This document shows, one piece after another, positions 7,937-17,188 of a stretch of 64,000 nucleotides of DNA. This DNA is from CAVZBW01 sp963778465 (GTDB lineage Bacteria > Actinomycetota > Acidimicrobiia > Acidimicrobiales > RAAP-2). The notes below the pieces were generated by a model. That model did not search any database and was not told the DNA's origin. It worked only from the letters and a program-made list of their open reading frames with translations. Positions within the stretch are counted from its first letter, which is position 1, and the number at the start of each line of letters is the position of its first letter. Made by a program: the position numbers and the translations under genes. The DNA is taken from the NCBI GenBank assembly GCA_963778465.1, contig CAVZUK010000003.1, positions 2,356,001-2,420,000 of the forward strand, written 5' to 3'.

Positions 7937-9337
7937 ATGGGGACTTCAAGACTCGGTAGGTGGCGGTTCGGTGGGTGGCGACGAAAGGTGTCCTTGCGGC
8001 GACCCCTCTCGGCCACGATGGCGATCGGCCTGGGCCTGGTGGTGCTGGCTGCCAGCACCGTCGGAGCGGCGACCGTGACCCTTGTCACCAACATCGGAAA
8101 CGGGGGTGGCGGCCAAATCGTCACCCAAGCCAACAACGTGTCCAAGAACGATCTGGTCGGACCCAAGGGGAGCGGGCTCACCCAGGGCGTGACCTCGTCG
8201 AGCATCACGGTCGGGTGCGTCTACACGGCGGCCGACTTCACCGGCTTCCAGGCGGGCATCCAGGCACGGTTCAACCAGTCCAACAGCAAGGGTGGCGTGG
8301 ACGGACGAAAGCTCACGCTCATCCCGTGCAAGGACGACGCCGCCAGCGTGCAGACCAACGTGACGGAGAACCAGCAGCTGGTCACCCAGAACAACGTGTT
8401 CGCGGTCATGTCGCTCAGCGAGGACGAGCTGACCGGGTCGACGAACTTCTTGAGCCAGCACCAGGTGCCGTACTACGGATGGGGTTTCAACCCCGGGTTC
8501 TGCGGCTACCGATGGGGGTTCGGGTGGAACGGCTGCCTGGGCGGCAACGCCATCCCCGAGCCGATCCAGGCCATCGCCGGCAACCTGTCCAACGCCATCG
8601 TCAAGGCGAGCGGGTTGGCGCCGTCGAAGGTGCGCTTCGCCGTCCAGGCGGAGAACTCGCAGTCCGGACTGATCGGCAACGCGCAGTACACGGCGCTCTT
8701 CAAGAAGATCGGCTCGAAGATCGTGTATGCCAAGTCCAACTACCCGGTCAGCGCCTCGGGCGTGGACAACACCCCGTACGCCCAGGCCATCGTGGCGTCC
8801 AATCCCAACATCGTCTACCTCTCGACGCCGTTTGCCGACGTCGGTCCGTTGGCCACGGCCATCCGGGCGGCGGGCTACAAGGGCATCATCATGGACTTCA
8901 CGAACTACATCCCGGGACTGCTGCAGTCCTCTCCGCAGCTGTCCGCGGCGTTGCAGGGCGAGTACGTCAACACCCAACTGGTGCCGAGCGAGCAGAACAC
9001 TGCCTACGACCAGCAGATCGCCACTCAGCTGGGCGACATCGGGCAGCCCAAGTTCGTGACCGAAGGGGCCTTCTTCGGCTACGCGGAGGCCGACCTGTTC
9101 ATCCAGCAGCTCGATCAAGTGGGTCACACGCTCAACACCAAGACCTTTGATCAGAAGATCAACGACAGCACCTTCGCCTCCTTCACGGCGTCGGACGGCG
9201 GTCCTGGCAAGCTGGTCTGGCCAGCCGGTCACTATTTGCCGGCGGACTGCGCGTCCATCGTCAAGGTGGTGGGCACCAACTACCAGGTGGTGACTCCGTT
9301 TAGCTGCTACCAGAGCTACAAGCTGCAAAAGGGCTAG
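7937..9337 (+). CDS. ABC importer substrate-binding protein (branched-chain type)
   Basis: A 466-residue extracellular solute-binding protein of the type-1 periplasmic fold used by LivJ/LivK-like importers. A basic amino end is followed by a hydrophobic stretch (about 25-45) ending in VGAA, a secretion signal with no lipobox cysteine, so it looks secreted rather than a lipoprotein, unusual for a Gram-positive. The mature part opens with the typical GVTSSSITVG start. The ribosome site AAGGAAGGGGGG is strong. It precedes the permease/ATPase genes and would capture the pathway substrate; relatives in catabolic islands often bind aromatic or other organic acids rather than amino acids (known of the family). 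Confidence 0.9.
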   Translation: MGTSRLGRWRFGGWRRKVSLRRPLSATMAIGLGLVVLAASTVGAATVTLVTNIGNGGGGQIVTQANNVSKNDLVGPKGSGLTQGVTSSSITVGCVYTAADFTGFQAGIQARFNQSNSKGGVDGRKLTLIPCKDDAASVQTNVTENQQLVTQNNVFAVMSLSEDELTGSTNFLSQHQVPYYGWGFNPGFCGYRWGFGWNGCLGGNAIPEPIQAIAGNLSNAIVKASGLAPSKVRFAVQAENSQSGLIGNAQYTALFKKIGSKIVYAKSNYPVSASGVDNTPYAQAIVASNPNIVYLSTPFADVGPLATAIRAAGYKGIIMDFTNYIPGLLQSSPQLSAALQGEYVNTQLVPSEQNTAYDQQIATQLGDIGQPKFVTEGAFFGYAEADLFIQQLDQVGHTLNTKTFDQKINDSTFASFTASDGGPGKLVWPAGHYLPADCASIVKVVGTNYQVVTPFSCYQSYKLQKG

Positions 9338-9383
9338 GAGCAGGTGACAACGAGCAGTAATTAACAAGCAGTAGCGAGGTGAC

Positions 9384-9430
9384 GGTGCCACTCCGGCCGC
9401 GGTTCCTACGATCCCGGCCGGAGTGGCGCC
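9384..9430 (+). promoter_or_regulatory. Strong intercistronic hairpin after the binding-protein gene
   Basis: The arms 9384-9399 and 9415-9430 pair over 16 positions with a single T/G wobble, around a 15-base loop. The inner core CCACTCCGGCCG is perfectly matched. It lies between the binding-protein stop and the permease start, with no T-run after it. Such hairpins often protect or terminate upstream mRNA so that the binding protein is made in excess over the membrane parts, as known for other importers. It also covers a GTG at 9423 that would otherwise be a possible permease start. Confidence 0.6.
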
Positions 9431-9509
9431 GGCCTTTGCCTCGGAAATCCCCAAGGAGCTTGTCCGCAAGCTCGTTACAACAGACGAGTCATTCGGAAGT
9501 GAGCTGACG

Positions 9510-12401
9510 GTGGACAAATTCTTCACCCTGGTGGTGAGCGGCGCAGTCACCGGCGCCATCTTCTCTTTGGTGGCGTCGGGGCTGACGCTGTCCTACAGCG
9601 CCACCGGGATCTTCAACTTCGCCTACGGAGGCGTCGCCTTCTCGGCCGCCTATCTCTTCTACATCTTCAACACGGGCATGCATTGGCCGGCCTGGGCGGC
9701 CGGGGTCATGGTGATCCTCGTCATCGCCCCGTTGCTCGGCTGGCTGCTCGACGTCTCGGTGTTCCGACATCTGGCCCGGGCGACCGACTCCGCCAAGATC
9801 GTGGCCACCATCGGCCTCCTGTTGGCCCTGCCCGCGCTCACCGAGTGGATCATCGACGGCATCATCGACATCTGGCACGTCGCCATCCCCCGGAGCCCCG
9901 ACGTGCTCCAGGTGGGTTTCCCCCCGGGTCTCGGGCCCGTGCCCCAGATCACCTGGCACCTGCCAGGCAACATCCCGATCAACTCCAACGAAATAGTGGT
10001 GCTGGGCGCCGCCGTCGTGAGCGCGATCGGCCTCTACGTCCTCATGCGCCGCACACCGCTCGGTCTCAAGATGCGTGCGGTGGTGGATCGTCCCGACCTG
10101 GCCCGCATGCGGGGCGTCAACAACGCCCAGACGTCCCGGGTGGCATGGATCATCGGGACCATGCTGGCGGCCCTGGCGGGAGTGGTCGGGGCCCCGATAC
10201 TGGGTGCCATCGACACCAACGCCTATACCGTGTTGGTCTTCGTGGCCGCCGCCGCAGCGGTACTAGGGAGGCTCCGCTCCATACCCTTGGCCTTCCTCGG
10301 CGGCCTCATCCTGGGGATCGCGGAGAACCTGGTGACCGGCTACGCCAGCTTCGCCTCGGACATCAACGGGTTCAACGAGTCGGTTCCCGTCGTCATGCTG
10401 CTGGTGGCGCTGGTCTTCCTTGCCCAGCGGCGGGGACGCCGCGCCGGACAGGCGTCAGACGAGGTCCCTCCGCCCGACTACCTCGCGCACCTGCCCCCGT
10501 GGCGCCGCGCCCTGCCTTGGGTGCTGGCCACGGGCTTTCTGATCGCCTACATCACGGTCCTTTCCAATACCTTTTGGTCGGGGATCATGGCGCAGGGTCT
10601 CGCCCTGTCGCTGGTGTTCCTCTCGTTCGTCGTGGTCACCGGCATGGGTGGGATGGTGAGCCTGGCCCAGGCCGCCTTCGTGACCACCGCAGGCTTGACC
10701 ACGGGCCTGCTGTTCGACCACTTTGGCTGGCCCTTTTACGGTGCCGCGGCCGCCGCGGTGGCGGTCACGGTGGCGGTGGGGGTGGTGGTCGCCCTGCCCG
10801 CCCTGCGCCTTGGTGGCCTCTTCCTGGCCCTGGCCACGCTGGCCCTGGCCATCCTGGGTGACAACGTGCTCTTCCAATGGGCATGGCTCAGCAACACGAC
10901 GTCCGGCTGGACGATCCCCCGGCTCGTGATCGGACCCCTCGATCTGACCGACAACCGGACCATGGCCATGGTGCTCCTCGGCATGGTGCTCCTGGTGATG
11001 CTCCTGATCCGCAACCTCCGGGTCTCCTCCTGGGGACGGAGCATCGCCGCGGTCCGTTCCTCCGAGGTGGCGGCAGCCACCTCGGGTGTGTCTGCGGTGC
11101 GGGTGAAGCTCGGGCTCTTCGCGGTCTCGGCCGCCATCGCCGGCGTCGGGGGCATCATGTACGCCTCCTTCCAGACGACCGTCTCCAACGCGTCCACCCC
11201 GTACGTCAATGGACTGCTGTGGCTCGCGACCGTTGTGCTCTTTGGCATCCGGCGGCCGGCCGCCGCCGCGTTCGCCGGCATCGCCTCGGTCATCACCCCG
11301 GTCATCATCCAGTCGGGCTTCCACTGGTGGTCGTGGGTCCCGAGCTGGCTTTCCTGGAACGGCACCGCGGTCTCGGAGATCCCTCTCATCCTCTTTGGCC
11401 TGGGAGCGGTGACCCTGGCCCGCAATCCCGACGGCTTCCTGTCCCAGGGCGCTCGGCAGCGTTACGAGCTGTCGCGCAAGCTTCAGGCCCGTCGGATCGA
11501 ACGCGCCGAGCGCGCCGCGCTCCAGCCGGCCCTTGCGGGTGCGGGCGGTGGGGTGGCAGGCCTCTCCCTCCCGATAGGGGCGGACCTCTCGCCGGCGGCC
11601 AGGGCAACCGTGCAGGAGGAGGTGGCCATCGCCGAGGAGACGCGGCGCCACGAGGAGGCGCTCGTCTCCTCCGGTGCCCTCCATGACTCGGGCGACGGCT
11701 CCAAGGCGCCGGACGCCATGCTGGCGGTTCGCGACCTCCACGTCGCGTATGGGGACGTGGAGGTGCTCCACGGCGTCGACCTGGCCGTACCGGCGGGCCA
11801 GATCACCGCCCTGTTCGGTGCCAACGGCGGAGGCAAGTCGACGCTGTGCTCCACGGTGGCCGGGCTGGTGGCACCGTCCAAGGGGACGGTGACCTTGGGC
11901 GGGCAGGACGTCACGAGGTTTGCGCCCCACCGCCGCGTGGGGCTCGGCATGCTCGTGGCGCCGGAGTCCCGCGGCATCTTCCCGGGCCTCACCGTCGAGG
12001 AGAACTTGACGCTGCGTCTGCGCGCCGACCACCGGGAGGCGGCCTACAACCGCTTTTCGGTCCTCGGGCAGCGCCGTCGTCAGGCGGCGGGCACCCTGTC
12101 GGGTGGGGAGCAGCAGATGCTCGCCCTCGCGCCGGTCCTCGTGGATCCGCCACGACTGGTCGTGGTCGACGAGCCGACCCTGGGCCTGGCCCCACTGGTG
12201 GTGGCCCAGCTCATGGATCTCTTCCAGGAGCTCAGGACGGCGGGCAGCGGCATTTTGGTGATCGAGGAGAAGGTGCGTGACGTCCTCACCATCGCCGATC
12301 GAGTGGCTTTTATCGAGCTGGGCCACATCGTCTGGTCGGGGCCCAGGGAGGACTTGGACGACGAGCGCCTCGTTGGTGCCTACCTGGGCACCGAGCTCTA
12401 G
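9510..12401 (+). CDS. Fused LivH-LivM-LivF ABC importer protein
   Basis: One 963-residue frame joins three importer parts that are usually separate. A LivH-like permease (about 1-300) opens FFTLVVSGAVTGAIF with the LSYSATGIFNFA motif. A LivM-like permease spans about 327-636. A charged linker (about 640-735) leads to a LivF-like ATPase (736-963) with Walker A GANGGGKST near 770, signature LSGGEQQ near 863 and Walker B VVVDEP. It would form the channel and half of the motor of a branched-chain-type importer. The GTG at 9510 was chosen because the only upstream in-frame start (9423) lies inside a hairpin stem; the new start matches where LivH proteins begin. LivG follows separately. Confidence 0.9.
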   Translation: MDKFFTLVVSGAVTGAIFSLVASGLTLSYSATGIFNFAYGGVAFSAAYLFYIFNTGMHWPAWAAGVMVILVIAPLLGWLLDVSVFRHLARATDSAKIVATIGLLLALPALTEWIIDGIIDIWHVAIPRSPDVLQVGFPPGLGPVPQITWHLPGNIPINSNEIVVLGAAVVSAIGLYVLMRRTPLGLKMRAVVDRPDLARMRGVNNAQTSRVAWIIGTMLAALAGVVGAPILGAIDTNAYTVLVFVAAAAAVLGRLRSIPLAFLGGLILGIAENLVTGYASFASDINGFNESVPVVMLLVALVFLAQRRGRRAGQASDEVPPPDYLAHLPPWRRALPWVLATGFLIAYITVLSNTFWSGIMAQGLALSLVFLSFVVVTGMGGMVSLAQAAFVTTAGLTTGLLFDHFGWPFYGAAAAAVAVTVAVGVVVALPALRLGGLFLALATLALAILGDNVLFQWAWLSNTTSGWTIPRLVIGPLDLTDNRTMAMVLLGMVLLVMLLIRNLRVSSWGRSIAAVRSSEVAAATSGVSAVRVKLGLFAVSAAIAGVGGIMYASFQTTVSNASTPYVNGLLWLATVVLFGIRRPAAAAFAGIASVITPVIIQSGFHWWSWVPSWLSWNGTAVSEIPLILFGLGAVTLARNPDGFLSQGARQRYELSRKLQARRIERAERAALQPALAGAGGGVAGLSLPIGADLSPAARATVQEEVAIAEETRRHEEALVSSGALHDSGDGSKAPDAMLAVRDLHVAYGDVEVLHGVDLAVPAGQITALFGANGGGKSTLCSTVAGLVAPSKGTVTLGGQDVTRFAPHRRVGLGMLVAPESRGIFPGLTVEENLTLRLRADHREAAYNRFSVLGQRRRQAAGTLSGGEQQMLALAPVLVDPPRLVVVDEPTLGLAPLVVAQLMDLFQELRTAGSGILVIEEKVRDVLTIADRVAFIELGHIVWSGPREDLDDERLVGAYLGTEL

Positions 12402-12412
12402 GAGGCTTGATC

Positions 12413-13222
12413 ATGGTTGAGGCAATCACCGAACCCGAGGCGCCGGCGGCAGCGCCGTCGAAGCGCCCGATCCTCGAGGCCCAGGACGTCAGCGTGAGGT
12501 TCGGGGGCGTGACGGCCCTCGGCGGCGTCAACGTGGAATTCCTGCCCGGAGAGGTCACCGGAGTGATCGGGCCGAACGGCGCGGGGAAGACCACCCTGTT
12601 CGATTGCCTGACAGGTGTGACTTCCCCGACTGCCGGGAACATCTTGTTGGACGGGGTCGACGTGACCGGACGGTCGGCCACGTGGCGTGCGCGCCACGGC
12701 GTCCGCCGCACCTTTCAACGCCAGCAGACCTTTGGATGGCTGCCGGTCGAGGACAACGTGCTCGTCGCCTTGGAATGGCACGGTGGCGGAGGGGGCCTCC
12801 TGGCCGATCTCGTGGCGTTCCCGACCCGCCGTTCGCGCGAGCGTGCCCGCCGCGAGCGGGCGCGCGAGGTGCTCGCGCTCTGCGGGATCGAGGGCCTGGC
12901 CAAGGAGCCCGCGGCCAATCTGCCGGTGGGCCGTGCGAGGTTGGTCGAGCTCGCGAGGGCCGTGGTGGACCGCCCGAGGGTCCTCCTGCTCGACGAGCCC
13001 ACGTCGGGGATGGAGGAGTCCGAGGCCGAGAACCTCGGGGAGGTGGTCCAGCGGCTGCGAAAGGAAGAGGGTTGCGCGGTCGTCCTGGTCGAGCACGACG
13101 TGGGATTCGTCATGCGCCAGTGCGAGCGGGTCGTGGTGCTCGACCTGGGCAAGGTGATCGCGAACGACGTGCCCGACGCCGTGCGCACCAACCCCGCGGT
13201 GCGCGCCGCCTACCTGGGCTAG
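12413..13222 (+). CDS. livG: ABC importer ATPase LivG-like
   Basis: A 269-residue ATPase, the second motor subunit of the branched-chain-type importer. Walker A GPNGAGKTT lies near 54-62 and Walker B LLLLDEPTSGM near 191. The signature region reads LPVGRARLVELARA, a variant of the LPYGxQR form common in LivG. The carboxy-terminal GKVIANDVPDAV and AYLG are typical of the family. A GGAGG ribosome site begins at the last base of the preceding stop, so it is coupled to the fused permease gene. Together with the binding protein and the fusion it completes one importer. Confidence 0.93.
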   Translation: MVEAITEPEAPAAAPSKRPILEAQDVSVRFGGVTALGGVNVEFLPGEVTGVIGPNGAGKTTLFDCLTGVTSPTAGNILLDGVDVTGRSATWRARHGVRRTFQRQQTFGWLPVEDNVLVALEWHGGGGGLLADLVAFPTRRSRERARRERAREVLALCGIEGLAKEPAANLPVGRARLVELARAVVDRPRVLLLDEPTSGMEESEAENLGEVVQRLRKEEGCAVVLVEHDVGFVMRQCERVVVLDLGKVIANDVPDAVRTNPAVRAAYLG

Positions 13223-13230
13223 ACGGGACC

Positions 13231-14923
13231 GTGGTGGTCTCGAACGTCGATCGCTTCGACCGCGTCGTCGACGTCGTCGTGGTGGGTTCGGGCGCCGCCG
13301 GGCTGACCGCCGCCACCCTGGCCCACGACGGCGGCTCCGAGGTGGTGGTCGTCGAGAAGGCCGACCTGATCGGCGGCACCACCGGCGTGTCCGGCGGTAT
13401 GCCGTGGGTGCCGGTCAACGCCCACATGTCCGAGGTGGGGTCGACGGACACCCGGGAGGAGGCGTTGCGCTACATCCGCCGCCTGACCCTCGGCCGGGAG
13501 CCGGACCCCGAGCTCGTCGAGGTGTACGTCGATCGAGCCCCCGAGATGCTCGAGTACCTCGAGGGACACACGCCGTTGCGCATCGAGCGCGCCGCCCGCG
13601 TTCAACGACTACTACGCGGACCTCCCGGGCGGCAAGGAGTGCGGGCGCTCCCTCGAGCCCGCGCCCTTCGACGCGCGCCGCGAGCTCGGGGACGGCGCGG
13701 GCCGGCTCCGCACGAGCCCCCACCTGCCCTGGCTCACGATGGAGGAGGGGGCGAAGTTCCTCCGAGGGGGCGAGCCACCTGACGTGGAGCTGGCGGCCGG
13801 CCGGCAGGCCTCCGACGTGCGGGTGCTCGGCGCCGCCCTCGTGGCGGCCCTCTACAAGGGCCTGGTCGACCGCGGCGTCGCGGTCTTGACCGGCACGGCG
13901 GCCGACGATCTCGTGATGTCGGGTGGGGAGGTGACGGGCGTCATCTGCGTGACGGTCGGGGGGGCCGTCGCGCTCGGGGCCCGGCAGGGCGTCGTCCTGG
14001 CCTCGGGCGGCTTCGAGTGGAACCGCGACATGGTGCAGGCCTTCATCGGCACCCCGCTCCTCCCGCTCGGTCCTCCGTCCAACGAAGGCGATGGACTCCG
14101 CATGGCGATGGAGGCGGGCGCCCGGCTGGCCAACATGTCGTCGTACTGGGGGCAGCCCGCCTTCCTCGAGCCGGGCTTCGTCTACGACGGTCGCGAGGTC
14201 CCCCAGATGGCCTCCTTCCGCAGCACGCCCGGCGTGATCGTGGTCAACCGTCGCGGCCGGCGCTTCGTCAACGAGGCCACCACCTACCAGGACTTCCCCA
14301 AGGTGCTCGGTGCGTTCGACCCCTCCGCGATCGACTACCCCAACCAGGGCCAGCACTGGGTGGTCTTCGACCAGCAGGTCAAGGACCGGGCCTTCATCCT
14401 CCCGTCGGTGCCGCCCGGTGAGCCCGCCCCCGACTGGGTCCTCCGGGCAGACAGCATCCGGGGGTTGGCGGACAAGATCGACGTCGACCCGGGGGAGCTC
14501 GAGACCACCGTCGACCGGTGGAACGCCAACGTGGCCGCCGGCGAGGACCCCGACTTCCAGCGGGGCACGCTCCGGTTCGAGACGCACATGAGCGGCGTCG
14601 GCCCATCGCCCTCACTGGTGCTGGCACCGGTCGCGACGCCGCCGTTCTACGCCGTGGAGCTCCGCAACGGGACGATCGGCACCAACGGAGGCATGCTCGT
14701 CGACCGCGAAGGCCGGGTGCGGTCGAACCGCGATGGCGTGATCCCCGGGCTCTACGCGGCCGGCAACGCTTCGGCCAGCGTCTTCGGCCCGGCCTATCCA
14801 GGCGGCGGGGCGACGCTCGGGCCGGCCATGACCTTCGGCTATCTCGCCGGACGGCATGTCTCGGGGCGCGAGCGTCGCGTCGTGGATGAAGAGGGCTCGG
14901 CCGCGCGTCCGGCCACTCGCTGA
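13231..14923 (+). pseudogene. KstD-like FAD-dependent dehydrogenase, frameshifted
   Basis: The first part (from GTG 13231) has the FAD motif GSGAAGLTAA near 20-29 and GGTTGVSGG, as in 3-ketosteroid delta1-dehydrogenases and related fumarate-reductase-type flavoproteins. Family similarity in this frame ends at TPLRIE. It resumes one frame over at about 13601 (FNDYYADLPGG) and continues to the normal carboxy end with GGGATLGPAMTFGY. So there is a single-base shift between about 13585 and 13600. Corrected, the protein would be about 563 residues, the usual length. It may be a sequencing or assembly error in a GC-rich run, or a real inactivation; the intact downstream half favours a recent event or an error. 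Intact, it would introduce a C=C bond next to a ketone. Confidence 0.75.
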
Positions 14924-15717
14924 TGGAGCGCTTCTCCGGGAAGGTCTGCCTCGTCACCGGTGCGGCCGGGGGTCTCGGCTCGGCCATCTCGGCCCGCCTG
15001 CTGGCCGAGGGGGGAACGGTGGTGGCCGTCGACCGCGACGCAGCCGGGCTGGACGCGCTGGGCCGACGGCTCGACGCCGGACCGAGCCTCGTGGTCCGCT
15101 CCGTCGACCTGGCGCGGCTGGACGAGGCGGCGGAGGTCGTCGAGGAGACGGTCGGTCGCACGGGCCGGATCGACGTCCTCTGCAACAACCACGCGGAGAC
15201 GGACCCGGCGGTCCTGCTCCACGATCGCGACGTGGTCTCGACGTCCATCGAGACGTGGCGCCACACCCTCGAGATCAACCTCCTCGCGCCGGTTGCGATG
15301 TGCCGGGCGGCGATACCTCACATGCAGCGGCAAGGGGGCGGAGCGATCGTCAACACGGTCTCCATCTCGGGTGTCACCGGGGACGTGATCTACTCCGCCT
15401 ACGGCGCATCCAAGGCGGCGCTGCTCTCGTTGACGCAGTACGTCGCCACCCAGTACGGCAAGGACGAGATCCGGGCCAATGCCGTCGCGCCCGGGATGGT
15501 CATGACCCCGGGGGCCACCGGGAAGGTCGACCCGCAGGACATCGAGCGGATCGTGGCCAGCAACCTCGTCCCCCGCGTCGGCGACCCCGCCGACATTGCG
15601 GGGACCGTGGCGTTCCTCGCCTCCGACGACGCGCGCTACGTGACGGGAGAGCTCGTCCGGGCCGACGGCGGTCTGATGAGTCACATCAGCACGTACGCCA
15701 GCCTGCGAGAGCCGTGA
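14923..15717 (+). CDS. SDR-family oxidoreductase
   Basis: A 264-residue classical short-chain dehydrogenase with TGAAGGLG near 12-19, NNHAETD in place of NNAG, Ser in VSISG, and YGASK. Near the carboxy end ADGGLMSHISTYASLR is not a standard ending, but a similar tail (GGMLAHMPTHAQF) is found on the SDR at 51286, so the two are close paralogs. ATG overlaps the preceding stop by one base. It probably oxidises a hydroxyl made earlier in the pathway. Confidence 0.92.
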   Translation: MERFSGKVCLVTGAAGGLGSAISARLLAEGGTVVAVDRDAAGLDALGRRLDAGPSLVVRSVDLARLDEAAEVVEETVGRTGRIDVLCNNHAETDPAVLLHDRDVVSTSIETWRHTLEINLLAPVAMCRAAIPHMQRQGGGAIVNTVSISGVTGDVIYSAYGASKAALLSLTQYVATQYGKDEIRANAVAPGMVMTPGATGKVDPQDIERIVASNLVPRVGDPADIAGTVAFLASDDARYVTGELVRADGGLMSHISTYASLREP

Positions 15718-16625
15718 CCGCCGCGGAGCTCCGGCCAGTGAACCGGTTCGGCCTCGAGGGGCGCCACGTCGTCGTCGCCGGTGCGGGAGGCGGGGGCATC
15801 GGCACGGCCGTGTCGCGCCTGCTGGCCGAGGAGGGGGCATCGGTGACCGGGATCGACAACCGGCCCGAGGCCCTGGGGGTGCTCGAGGACGCGCTGCGGG
15901 GCACCGCAGGACCGCACCGGCTGGTGGTCGCCGACGTGCGCCAGATCGCCGACGTCACCTCTGCGGTGGCCGAGGCCGCGTCGGGAGGTACCCTCCACGG
16001 ACTCGTGCACGTGGCGGGGGGGATGTGGCCGCAACAGTGGTCCTCCCTTCTCGATGCCGACATCTCCGTCTTCGACGAGGTCTCCGAGCTCAACTTCCGC
16101 AGCGCCCTCGTGACGATGCGCGAGGTGGCACGCCATCTCGTGGCCGGAGGCCGCGGCGGCAGCATCGTCGCGGTGAGCTCGGTGGCCGGCCTCACCGCGA
16201 TGCCCTACGGCATGGCCTATGCGGCTTCCAAGGCGGCATTGGTCTCCCTGACCCGTACGGCCGCGCTGGAGTGGGGGAGTTACGGCATCCGGGTCAATTC
16301 CGTCGCGCCGGGCAGCGTCCAGACGCCCAAGACCTCCGGCGGGCAGTCCGCTGGTCCAGTCGACAGTTCTCCGCGCAACGAGGCGGAACGGAGCGCGCTG
16401 CCGCTCCGGCGCCGCGGCCGGCCCGAGGACATCGCCGGCGCCGTCCTCTACCTGATGTCGGATCTGGCCGGCTGGGTCACCGGGCAAGTCCTCGCCGTGG
16501 ACGGCGGTTCCTCGGCGCGTCCCTCGTTCCTCGGCCCCGACGATCTCCCCGTCTTCGTCCAGAGCGCCGAGATGCGCGAGCGGCTCGTCGGGAGCCCGGC
16601 GCCCCGGCCGGCGGCGCCATCGTGA
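15714..16625 (+). CDS. SDR-family oxidoreductase
   Basis: A 303-residue short-chain dehydrogenase. The cofactor loop is GAGGGGIGTA, the catalytic Ser lies in VSSVAG, and YAASK supplies Tyr and Lys. The carboxy end extends about 25 residues beyond the usual VDGG signature. The GTG start overlaps the previous stop in GTGA; a second in-frame GTG at 15738 is an alternative. It sits between another SDR and two SnoaL-like genes and is clearly part of the same operon. Confidence 0.9.
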   Translation: MTAAELRPVNRFGLEGRHVVVAGAGGGGIGTAVSRLLAEEGASVTGIDNRPEALGVLEDALRGTAGPHRLVVADVRQIADVTSAVAEAASGGTLHGLVHVAGGMWPQQWSSLLDADISVFDEVSELNFRSALVTMREVARHLVAGGRGGSIVAVSSVAGLTAMPYGMAYAASKAALVSLTRTAALEWGSYGIRVNSVAPGSVQTPKTSGGQSAGPVDSSPRNEAERSALPLRRRGRPEDIAGAVLYLMSDLAGWVTGQVLAVDGGSSARPSFLGPDDLPVFVQSAEMRERLVGSPAPRPAAPS

Positions 16626-17188
16626 TAAGCGAGGCGGAACGTCGGCAGATGCACGAGGTGCTCACCCCGGCGGAGGCGCCACCGCGGGACGCAGAGGGTG
16701 GTTGGCAGGCCGTCGTGGACCGTCTCGAGATCGAGGCACTCATCCACCGCTACGGGTACCTCGAGGACTTCCGCATGTGGGACGAGCTCCTCGAGCTCTA
16801 CACCGACGACGTCGAGCGGGTCCTCGGAGGCACGTTGGAGCAGCACGTCGCGGGGAAGGAGGCCTTGCGCGCGTTGTACGAGAGCCTCACCCTTCCGGGC
16901 GACCGAGCGGCGTCGTTCTCCCAGCTTGCCTCGTTGGAGGTGAAGCACCTCATCACCGGCATCGTCGTGCGTCTGAGGGGCGACGAGGCCTCGGCGGTGG
17001 CCCGGTACACGATCTCGGCGGAGGGTCCCGTCGGCGGGAGGCTCGCCCGGGGGACCCACGACGGCTCGTACGTCTTCCACTTCCGGCGGACGTCTGCGGG
17101 GTGGAAGTTCCGCCACATGCTCGTGATCTCGGGCAACGCGCAAAACCCCATGTTCCAACGATCCGGAGGGAGTCCCGATGATCAGTGA
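16622..17188 (+). CDS. SnoaL/NTF2-like protein, copy 1
   Basis: A 188-residue protein of the SnoaL-like (NTF2 cone) fold. The core reads RLEIEALIHRYGYLEDF, then a Tyr-Thr-Asp-Asp turn, and ends GNAQNPMFQR. Members of this fold include small dehydratases, isomerases and ring-hydroxylating beta subunits; no specific reaction can be assigned. The GTG start overlaps the preceding SDR stop by four bases. The next gene is a close paralog with almost the same opening (ISEAE, QM) and ending (NAQNPMFQR), so the pair arose by tandem duplication. Confidence 0.85.
   Translation: MISEAERRQMHEVLTPAEAPPRDAEGGWQAVVDRLEIEALIHRYGYLEDFRMWDELLELYTDDVERVLGGTLEQHVAGKEALRALYESLTLPGDRAASFSQLASLEVKHLITGIVVRLRGDEASAVARYTISAEGPVGGRLARGTHDGSYVFHFRRTSAGWKFRHMLVISGNAQNPMFQRSGGSPDDQ

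Noticed and set aside
10455..12326. A 623-codon minus-strand frame
   Set aside because: Antisense to the fused transporter, low-complexity His/Gly/Arg content, no recognisable domain.
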